32,077 nucleotides of DNA, from contig JADLET010000093.1 of assembly GCA_020845975.1 (NCBI GenBank), positions 1 to 32,077 of the forward strand. The letters are read 5' to 3'. Origin of the DNA: Gammaproteobacteria bacterium. Lineage in GTDB: Bacteria; Pseudomonadota; Gammaproteobacteria; SZUA-140. Both the position numbers and the translations under genes were made by a program. Below the pieces are notes generated by a model. That model was not told the DNA's origin. It was given only the letters and a program-made list of their open reading frames with translations, and did not search any database. Below are positions 17,166 to 23,277 of the stretch, one piece after another (position 1 is the stretch's first letter; the number at the start of each line of letters is the position of its first letter).

Positions 17166-17266
17166 GGGCGGCAGTGAAGCCGCCCGCAAAATCCCATATA
17201 GAACTATATCTTGTCGCTCATCTGCCGATACGGGGTATTCATGGCAGACTTCACTGCGGGTTTTTT
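17166..17266 (+). ncRNA. Structured intergenic RNA element ending in a T6 run (terminator, attenuator or riboswitch candidate)
   Basis: Nested complementary segments are visible by eye. GGGCGGC (17166-17172) pairs with GCCGCCC (17179-17185) around AGTGAA. GCAGTGAAG (17171-17179) is the exact complement of CTTCACTGC (17249-17257). CCCGCA (17183-17188) is complementary to TGCGGG (17255-17260). Inside lie the hairpins ATATA-GAAC-TATAT (17196-17209) and TCTGCC-GATAC-GGG-GTATT-(CAT)-GGCAGA (17221-17248). TTTTTT follows at 17261-17266. The first hairpin and the long-range stem share bases, so they exclude each other. That is the logic of a switch, though a plain terminator for the yggS operon is the conservative reading. 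I recognise no known riboswitch class. Confidence 0.45.
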
Positions 17267-17362
17267 CCATCGCTGCCGAAGGAAATATTCAAAAAAAACC
17301 CGTCTATTCCGATAACTAGTGAACACCACAAAAGCTCTGGCAGGATTTGGACAAAAGAACCC

Positions 17363-19390
17363 ATGTCGATCAACGGGATGGTGTTAAACCAGGGACAGGA
17401 GCAGGATGGCTTCAGAACTCAGATGCAGGCCTTCGCTAACTGGAAGGGAGATCTGACGAAGCGCATCCGGGATTTCCAGGACTGGCTGGGACAGCACCAA
17501 CTCAACAGCCCGGAAATCGACCTGCGCATCTATGACGCCCTGCGCTCACTCGAATCCGACCAGCTCAACATCGCCTTTGTTGCCGAGTTCTCACGCGGCA
17601 AGACCGAGCTGATCAACGCGATCTTCTTCGCCGATTACGGTCGGCGCCTGCTGCCGTCCGAGGCCGGTCGCACAACCATGTGCCCGACCGAGCTGTTCTA
17701 TGACCGGGACAGCGGCGATTCCTATATCAAATTGCTGCCCATAGAAACTCGCCTCAGCGACATCAGCCTGTCCGACCTCAAGAAAGAAGACAGTTACTGG
17801 ACCACCTTCCCGCTCAATGTCGATTCGCCGGACCAGATGGCACAGACCTTCCATGAGGTCGTGAAAACGAAACGTGTGCCGGTTGAAGACGCCGAAAAAC
17901 TCGGCCTCTATATTGATGAACTGACCAATGGGGAGCAGGATGGCAATCGTCGCATCAAGCCTGAGACGGTGGAGATTCCGGTCTGGCGCCACGCGCTGAT
18001 CAGCTTCCCGCATCCATTGCTGCAGCAGGGACTGGTAATCCTGGACACCCCGGGCATGAACGCATTGGGCAGCGAGCCCGAGCTGACCATCAACATGCTC
18101 CCGAGCGCGCAGGCCGTACTGTTCGTGTTGTCCGCGGATACCGGAGTGACCAAAAGCGACCTCGATGTATGGCAGAACTACATCATGGCGTATCGGAACA
18201 AGGGACAGAAAGGGCTGGTCGCCGTACTCAACAAGATCGACACTCTTTGGGACGAGATGAAGAAACCCGAGCAGGTCGAGGCGACGATCCGCGAGCAATG
18301 CCGGAGCAGCGCTGAACTGCTCGGCATCGATACGGGCTATGTCTTTCCGATCTCCGCGCATAAGGCGCTGGTGGCCAAGATTCGCGGCAATGCGGAACTG
18401 CTCGAAAAAAGCAACCTTCCCGCGCTCGAATCACTGCTTGGCAACGAGATACTTCCGGACAGGCAGGGCGTCATCTGGGACAACATCGTCGCCAGGCTCG
18501 GCCGCTCCATGGACGACATTTATGCCCCTCTGACCGCCCAGCTCGACGACCTCAGCGGCCGCATCAACGAGCTGCAGGCGATGCGCGTCAACAACGAGGA
18601 TATTGTGCAGCAACTCCTGCATAAGGCGAAGGAGAAAAAAGACTCCTATTATGAAAGTGTGAAGACGTTTCAATTGAGCCGCAAGAAACTCGCATTGCAG
18701 GCCAAGATCATGTTCAACACGCTGGACATCGATTCGATCGACAAAATCATCGACAGGAGTCGGAAGGACATGGCCGGCAGCTGGACCACGGCCGGCATGA
18801 AAAACGGCATGGCGGTATTCTTTGACAGCATGCGTGACGCAATGCAGATCGTGAGTCGCCAGTCCGAGGAAACCTTCAAGCTGGTGCAGGCTATCTACAA
18901 GAAATTTCATGACGAATACGGATTGCGGGTAAGCTCGCCGCGCCTGTTTCCGACCAAGAAATACATCGACGAACTCGACCTGCTTTATTTAAAGGCGGAG
19001 GAATTCCGCAACAGCCCGGTCACGACCATGTCAGAACAGAGTTTCGTCGTGAAAAAATTCTTCATCTCGCTGGTCAGCCACGCGCGCAATATCTTCATCC
19101 AGGCCAGCAAGGAAGCTGATACCTGGCTGAAGGAACTGGTGAATCCCCTCGTCAACCAGATTCAGGAAAAGCGCAACAGTATCGAACAGCACATGAAAAC
19201 CCTCAGCAAGATACGGGAATCCAAGAACAATCTGGAATCCCAGCTGAAAGAAATGACAACAGCCAAGGCCATACTGGTCGAGCAGACCAGTTCTTTGAAA
19301 AGGATGACGGAGAACCTCAGGCACTGCTCTCCACCCGAAGCCGCCAAGCGCCTGTCCGGGGAACCCGCTAACCCGCTGGAAGAACCCTGA
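17363..19390 (+). CDS. Dynamin-family GTPase
   Basis: 675 residues from the ATG at 17363. The G1 loop is AEFSRGKT (74-81), where the usual first Gly is Ala. G2 threonines are in AGRTTMCPTEL (~104-105), G3 is LDTPGMN (228-233) and G4 is NKID (290-293). After the G domain, about 330 residues are helical and coiled-coil-like, with long Lys/Glu/Gln heptad-like runs near the end (NSIEQHMKTLSKIRES...). There is no obvious transmembrane helix, unlike many bacterial dynamin-like proteins that insert in membranes. An in-frame GTG at 17174 would extend it through the structured RNA and is rejected. The cellular role is unknown; membrane remodelling or stress repair is known for some relatives. No second dynamin gene is adjacent. 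Confidence 0.85.
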   Translation: MSINGMVLNQGQEQDGFRTQMQAFANWKGDLTKRIRDFQDWLGQHQLNSPEIDLRIYDALRSLESDQLNIAFVAEFSRGKTELINAIFFADYGRRLLPSEAGRTTMCPTELFYDRDSGDSYIKLLPIETRLSDISLSDLKKEDSYWTTFPLNVDSPDQMAQTFHEVVKTKRVPVEDAEKLGLYIDELTNGEQDGNRRIKPETVEIPVWRHALISFPHPLLQQGLVILDTPGMNALGSEPELTINMLPSAQAVLFVLSADTGVTKSDLDVWQNYIMAYRNKGQKGLVAVLNKIDTLWDEMKKPEQVEATIREQCRSSAELLGIDTGYVFPISAHKALVAKIRGNAELLEKSNLPALESLLGNEILPDRQGVIWDNIVARLGRSMDDIYAPLTAQLDDLSGRINELQAMRVNNEDIVQQLLHKAKEKKDSYYESVKTFQLSRKKLALQAKIMFNTLDIDSIDKIIDRSRKDMAGSWTTAGMKNGMAVFFDSMRDAMQIVSRQSEETFKLVQAIYKKFHDEYGLRVSSPRLFPTKKYIDELDLLYLKAEEFRNSPVTTMSEQSFVVKKFFISLVSHARNIFIQASKEADTWLKELVNPLVNQIQEKRNSIEQHMKTLSKIRESKNNLESQLKEMTTAKAILVEQTSSLKRMTENLRHCSPPEAAKRLSGEPANPLEEP

Positions 19391-19549
19391 TCAAGATCTT
19401 ATACATTGTTATATAAGAGTATTTACAAACCTGCCCGCCCTGGAAAACCACCCCTTCGGCTTGCATCCCCCGCCGCTATCAGCTAGACTCGGTCCCAGTT
19501 TGGTCGTTGAAAAATTTACGATAATTGATCCAGAGGGGAGGAGTTCAAC

Positions 19550-19654
19550 ATGTGGCCTAGCATCATTGTCCCGATCGTCATCTTTTTCGGCTTGAGCGTG
19601 ATCGTCGCTGGCTCCATCAGCGAAAACGCCGTCAAGGGACTCGGGAAGAAGTAA
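19550..19654 (+). CDS. 34-residue single-pass membrane peptide
   Basis: Short gene not belonging to any family I know. It encodes 34 residues: MWPSIIVPIVIFFGLSVIVA forms a hydrophobic helix, followed by a polar tail ending KGLGKK. A strong Shine-Dalgarno GGGGAGGAG lies 6 bases before the ATG, and a clear Rho-independent terminator starts 31 bases after the stop. It is therefore very likely translated as its own transcription unit between the dynamin gene and the oxidase-like gene. Net charge at the C-terminus suggests that end is cytoplasmic. It may be an oxidase-associated small subunit, given the neighbourhood, but this is a guess. Confidence 0.7.
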   Translation: MWPSIIVPIVIFFGLSVIVAGSISENAVKGLGKK

Positions 19655-19684
19655 TTCCGGCGTCACGCCAGCGTTGCTTCAGAT

Positions 19685-19712
19685 AAAGCCCGGCTTCAGG
19701 TCGGGCTTTTTT
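19685..19712 (+). terminator. Rho-independent terminator after the 34-residue peptide gene
   Basis: AAAGCCCG (19685-19692) and CGGGCTTT (19702-19709) form an 8-bp stem with a 9-base loop, followed by a run of T to 19712. It is A-rich before and T-rich after the stem, so it may work in both directions. Confidence 0.85.
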
Positions 19713-19747
19713 CTGTTCATTCATATCAATCCTGACGTATTCGCGCG

Positions 19748-20284
19748 ATGAAGCCCGGTACCACAACAACGCCGGACATGAAGGGGCTGCTCAAATACCT
19801 GATCGCCTCCGCCGCCTTCTTTTTCATCGGCACAGTCCATGGAGTGATCCAGGTGATTCCTTCCGTGCGCGCGTGGCTGGATTCCATCGGGAGCCCCTAC
19901 GGCGGTCCCGGACACATGATCGACCCGCTCGCGCATGCCCACATCAATGTCGTCGGCGGAGTGGTACTGCTCTGCATGGCAGTGACCTATTACATGTTCG
20001 CCACGATCTCGGGCCGACCGATCTATTCATACCGCCTTGTGAATCATTCCTTCTGGTGGACCACGATAGGCATCTCCTGCTTTTATTCCTCCCTGCTCTT
20101 TTTCGGCATCCTGGAGGGCCATTACCTCCTCGCGCACAACTCCGAGGCCATGGAAAAGATTCATCACGTTTATGGCCCCACCATCGCCACCGTGGCGACT
20201 GTTATGGGCATGGGATTCTGGATCTTTTTCGCCAACATCTTCATGACCGCCAAGCGTTATTTCTCCCAACGGCATGACGCCTGA
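19748..20284 (+). CDS. Four-helix protein resembling the C-terminal part of cbb3 oxidase subunit I (CcoN)
   Basis: 178 residues with four hydrophobic helices (about 14-36, 63-85, 97-120 and 140-163). PLAHAHINVVGG followed by YYMFATISGRPIYSYRL matches the CcoN region that carries two adjacent-turn heme ligands; the partial CcoN at the right edge has AHAHLALLGF in the same place. The CuB ligands and catalytic Tyr of full subunit I are absent, so it cannot be an oxygen-reducing subunit by itself. It could bind one or two hemes as an accessory electron-transfer or assembly protein. It is not an obvious fragment: it has its own start, and it ends overlapping the next gene by 11 bases. Confidence 0.7.
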   Translation: MKPGTTTTPDMKGLLKYLIASAAFFFIGTVHGVIQVIPSVRAWLDSIGSPYGGPGHMIDPLAHAHINVVGGVVLLCMAVTYYMFATISGRPIYSYRLVNHSFWWTTIGISCFYSSLLFFGILEGHYLLAHNSEAMEKIHHVYGPTIATVATVMGMGFWIFFANIFMTAKRYFSQRHDA

Positions 20285-20795
20285 CTGCAGCTGTCCGCCC
20301 TCCTATCCCCACTGGCACGGACAGGATGTCGACCTGGGCGGTTATCGCACGCACACACTGCCTATCCCCACGCTCATGCATATGCCGCTGAGCTATGAGC
20401 TCTACGTGCAACGGCAGCAGCACGTACTGGAACAATTGCATCTGAAGGAAATATGGCCCGGCCTTGCGCTGACACGAACGGGCTTCCTGCGCGGCAGCAT
20501 CATACGATTGCTGGAAGATGCGCCGTCGCTGTCCCGCCATGCCGGATACTTTCCCCGGCCCTTTCAGGTACAGGCGCATCTCCACCAAGGGAATGTCAGC
20601 ACCATTCGGCAGGCGGTCCGTAACATGCAGTCCCGGCTCCTCGACGCGGGCTGCATGCCGAAGGAACTGTATCTGTGCTATCTGACGTGTCCGCGTTGTG
20701 CCGACGAGCGTGGCGGCGATCAGATCCTGCTTTTGCGTCACTGGGTCAAAAGCGAACTGCTAGAAAAAAAGGCGCGGCGCCGGGCCGGCGCATAA
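20274..20795 (+). CDS. Hypothetical soluble protein with Cys/His-rich ends
   Basis: 173 residues, family not recognised. No signal peptide or membrane helix. The N-terminus is Cys/His-rich (MTPDCSCPPSYPHWHGQDVDL) and a CxxC pair occurs near the C-terminus (YLTCPRCADE), so metal or heme binding is possible. It overlaps the four-helix subunit I-like gene by 11 bases, implying translational coupling and a shared role. The last ~20 residues are basic. It converges on the FixH-like gene, with 14 bases between the two stops. Confidence 0.6.
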   Translation: MTPDCSCPPSYPHWHGQDVDLGGYRTHTLPIPTLMHMPLSYELYVQRQQHVLEQLHLKEIWPGLALTRTGFLRGSIIRLLEDAPSLSRHAGYFPRPFQVQAHLHQGNVSTIRQAVRNMQSRLLDAGCMPKELYLCYLTCPRCADERGGDQILLLRHWVKSELLEKKARRRAGA

Positions 20796-20809
20796 ATAAT
20801 CGAAATCCG

Positions 20810-21187
20810 CTATTCCACCTTGAGGGGGAATTCCAGCACAGCTTCGTCTCCCCCGCGCTGCAGCCTCACATACAAAATCTGCGCACCCGCGCCCAGCGGC
20901 AAGGCCTTGCGGTAAACGCCGCTTTCGCCATCCTGGATCGCCTGACGCCAGTCACCACTCGCGTCAGTGCGCAGCGTCACCATCATATTCCACGCCGGCT
21001 TTCCGCTGGCCTCGGTACCGATGACGAGAAACTCGTTCATACCAACCCTGGGGGGGACGGGACGACTCTCGAGACTGACAACGACGCTGCCCCATGACTG
21101 CGGCGGTGGCGCGGCCACATCCGTCCCGCGACTACAGGCCGCGATCATCACGAACATCAGCGTAATGCAGGTTTGGCGCAGCATCAT
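20810..21187 (-). CDS. FixH/YtkA-like lipoprotein
   Basis: 125 residues. The start ATG at 21187 overlaps the stop of the upstream cytochrome gene (ATGA), with GGGAG just before it. The N-terminus is a lipoprotein signal with the acylated Cys at 18 (MFVMIAAC-SRG). The rest looks like a single beta-sandwich: GMNEFLVIGTEASGKPAWN, then a strand-rich end MVTLRTDASGDWRQAI...YVRLQRGGDEAVLEFPLKV. This resembles the FixH/CcoH or YtkA group of proteins involved in cbb3 oxidase assembly, which fits its place behind ccoG. Unlike classical FixH it is lipid-anchored, not helix-anchored. Confidence 0.65.
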   Translation of the reverse strand: MMLRQTCITLMFVMIAACSRGTDVAAPPPQSWGSVVVSLESRPVPPRVGMNEFLVIGTEASGKPAWNMMVTLRTDASGDWRQAIQDGESGVYRKALPLGAGAQILYVRLQRGGDEAVLEFPLKVE

Positions 21188-21507
21188 CTGTCTCCCTGCA
21201 GGTAAGCGATGATCCGGGCCGTTTCCGCCGCGGGAATGGGCGACAAGCCGGACCGGGCACGGTGCTCCTGCATGCGCGCGACGACGGCCGACCATTCACC
21301 CGGACCCCGCGCCTGCGGACGCGGAGGGACATGACAGCCCCTGCAATGTGTGGAAATGAGGCCAGCAGCAGACTCCCTCCCGCTGTACGACGGAACAGTG
21401 GTCACGGGCGCAGAGGGGGATTCCCGTGAACACGCGCCTGTAAGCATCGCTACGGTCATGACCAGATTAACGACCAGTTTCCTTGTCAGGATGCCGCTTC
21501 TCATCAT
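21184..21507 (-). CDS. Monoheme cytochrome c lipoprotein
   Basis: 107 residues beginning MMRSGILTRK. A lipobox (AMLTGAC, Cys26) indicates anchoring to a membrane on the periplasmic side. One heme c site, CRGCH (55-59), lies in STHCRGCHVPPRPQARGPGEW. The axial Met is uncertain (Met79 is a candidate). The remainder is short, as in small class I or diheme-oxidase-associated cytochromes. The start at 21507 follows an AGGA site and overlaps the upstream membrane-protein gene by 41 bases. A far upstream start is possible but would lie over that gene in another frame. Confidence 0.75.
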   Translation of the reverse strand: MMRSGILTRKLVVNLVMTVAMLTGACSRESPSAPVTTVPSYSGRESAAGLISTHCRGCHVPPRPQARGPGEWSAVVARMQEHRARSGLSPIPAAETARIIAYLQGDR

Positions 21508-21925
21508 CGTCCTGCGCGGAACTGTGATCTTCAGCCTTGTCGCCATCAAGGCGGCCGCCCAGATGGCTGCCGTACAGCCGCACCATAAAATACACAAAAG
21601 TACCCGCCACCGCGATGTACACCAGGGCGAAAACGAATCCCCAGTTGAACCAGCTGCGCTCATACCCGGGACGGTCCCCCCAGAACGGAAAACTGAGACC
21701 AATCGCAACCAGCAACACTACCAGGATGACAGCGATGAACCACACCGGAACGTTCTTCTGGGATTCGGGGATCTTGTCGACCAGCTCCCAGTCCTCCAGG
21801 CCGCGTTTGGCCAGACGTTCCTCATCCGAGGCGTAGCCAAAATGATCCTGCGGCTGCCGGCCCCATTCGCTGCTCACGGCATCGAGTTTGGTCTTGTCGC
21901 CGGAAGGCGGATTATTGTCATCCAT
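21467..21925 (-). CDS. Two-helix membrane protein of the oxidase cluster (CcoP N-terminus-like)
   Basis: 152 residues from the ATG at 21925, which has AGGAG 7 bases upstream. A 58-residue polar N-terminus (EERLAKRGLEDWELVDKIPES) leads to helix 1 (~60-79), the motif FPFWGDRP (79-86), and helix 2 (~96-116). An acidic/His C-tail follows. The segment before and through helix 1 recalls the short N-terminal membrane domain of CcoP/FixP, but there is no heme site. The related FPLWGQRP occurs in the same place in the 222-residue gene at 29599-30267, so the two may be paralogous. Its start overlaps the end of ccoG by 8 bases. Confidence 0.7.
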   Translation of the reverse strand: MDDNNPPSGDKTKLDAVSSEWGRQPQDHFGYASDEERLAKRGLEDWELVDKIPESQKNVPVWFIAVILVVLLVAIGLSFPFWGDRPGYERSWFNWGFVFALVYIAVAGTFVYFMVRLYGSHLGGRLDGDKAEDHSSAQDDDEKRHPDKETGR

Positions 21926-23246
21926 GTTCAACTCCTGGATCGGCCACAAAATGCTGGACGCGAAAACTTTCCCGTCGCCCATATTCTCCATCCACATGAA
22001 CCAGCACGGGATGCAGGCCCGGTGACAGGCCAGCCCCGATGTGCAGATTCACGTCCTGGCGACCCGCACCGACGAAGAAGACCTGTGTGGTATCCAACGC
22101 AAAATCCTCCGGAGCGAGCCCTTCCACCTGGATATTCAGCGTCACCGGACGGTAGAGCTTGTTGGCAAGACTGATACGGTAATCGTTGATCTGCCCGCCC
22201 TGCAGAGTCTCCGCCCGATAGACCGAGAAATGGTATGGCTGGTAGGACCAGATGCCCCATGTAAAGAGCATCAAGCCGAAAATCGTCAGCAGCAGGGACC
22301 ACGGCAGACGCAGCAGAATGGAGCCCACATTGCTACGCTTGCCGGCCTGCCCCGGGACGGCGCCCGCCTCTCCGACAACGAAGCGAAGCAGGCTGTTGCC
22401 GGACTTGCGTGAACCGCGGATGCTGCTGCATGCCGTGATGCATTCGCCGCAATTGATGCAGGCGTCATAGACCTCGGTACGGCGCGGATCGATGCCGATG
22501 AAGCAGGAAGTCTCACAAAAATTGCAGCGCGAACATTCCTCGAGGTGGGATTTATCGTACGCCACGTGCAGCGTCTCGCGCGTCTTGAAAGTATGCTGCC
22601 AGACGCGATAGACGCACATGAAACGGCACCAGAAATGGCGGATGAAGGCAATATCGAGAAAAAGGATCAGCACGAAGATCGTATAAATCCAGTACAACGA
22701 ACCTGCCAGACGCGGGTCGCTGCGGAATATCACGAACTTCCACACCATCTCGGGAGGATAGAAGTACAGCAAGGGCACCAGCGCGGTCAGCGCCGCGACC
22801 GCAAAAAACAGCATCCCCAGGATCATCCAATTGAGCCATTTGTCCTTTCCGCCGGAAACCTGCATGCGCGTTCCGTCCAGACTCACCTCGGCGCGTTTCC
22901 CCAGCAGTTTGCGCGTCATGTTATTGGCCCATTCCGCCAACGTGTTCTGCGGGCAGGACCAGCCGCAGAACGCCGTACCGACCAGGGAATAGGTCATCAC
23001 CAACAGGCTCGACAGCGCCAGCCACAGGCCGATCACCAGGAAGAAATCGGCGAACCATACCTGCCGGTCGAGCACCACGAAGGCGCCCTCGACGGGATCG
23101 ATGCGCAACAATCCGGAGACCGGGATCAGGATGACGATGAGCAGGGTAGCGATCTGTACTGTGCGTCGCGTGACATGCAGGCGGCGCCCGGCCCGCGCAT
23201 CCGCCGACACGATCGGAATGCCGGCCAATGTCCTCTGATAATTCAT
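21918..23246 (-). CDS. ccoG: CcoG/RdxA/FixG-type ferredoxin-like membrane protein
   Basis: 442-residue inner-membrane protein with two 4Fe-4S sites, involved in cbb3 oxidase maturation (cupric reductase in studied cases). Helices surround ~31-48, 66-92, 140-163, 184-203 and 316-336. The CxxxC pairs AFCGWSCPQNT and FWCRFMC are typical of the NapH/CcoG group. Cluster cysteines are 238, 241, 244, 248 and 263, 266, 269, 273. The prolines that usually follow the last Cys of each motif are replaced (Phe and Ser). A C-terminal beta-sandwich domain follows from ~350. It confirms that the surrounding genes serve a cbb3-type oxidase. Confidence 0.9.
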   Translation of the reverse strand: MNYQRTLAGIPIVSADARAGRRLHVTRRTVQIATLLIVILIPVSGLLRIDPVEGAFVVLDRQVWFADFFLVIGLWLALSSLLVMTYSLVGTAFCGWSCPQNTLAEWANNMTRKLLGKRAEVSLDGTRMQVSGGKDKWLNWMILGMLFFAVAALTALVPLLYFYPPEMVWKFVIFRSDPRLAGSLYWIYTIFVLILFLDIAFIRHFWCRFMCVYRVWQHTFKTRETLHVAYDKSHLEECSRCNFCETSCFIGIDPRRTEVYDACINCGECITACSSIRGSRKSGNSLLRFVVGEAGAVPGQAGKRSNVGSILLRLPWSLLLTIFGLMLFTWGIWSYQPYHFSVYRAETLQGGQINDYRISLANKLYRPVTLNIQVEGLAPEDFALDTTQVFFVGAGRQDVNLHIGAGLSPGLHPVLVHVDGEYGRRESFRVQHFVADPGVEHG

Positions 23247-23277
23247 GCCATTAGACTAGCATGCCGGGGGGCGATTT

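Noticed and set aside
17174-17362. In-frame GTG extension of the dynamin gene by 63 codons
   Set aside because: The extension passes through the structured RNA and T-run and does not look like protein; the ATG at 17363 gives an N-terminus of reasonable length before the G domain.
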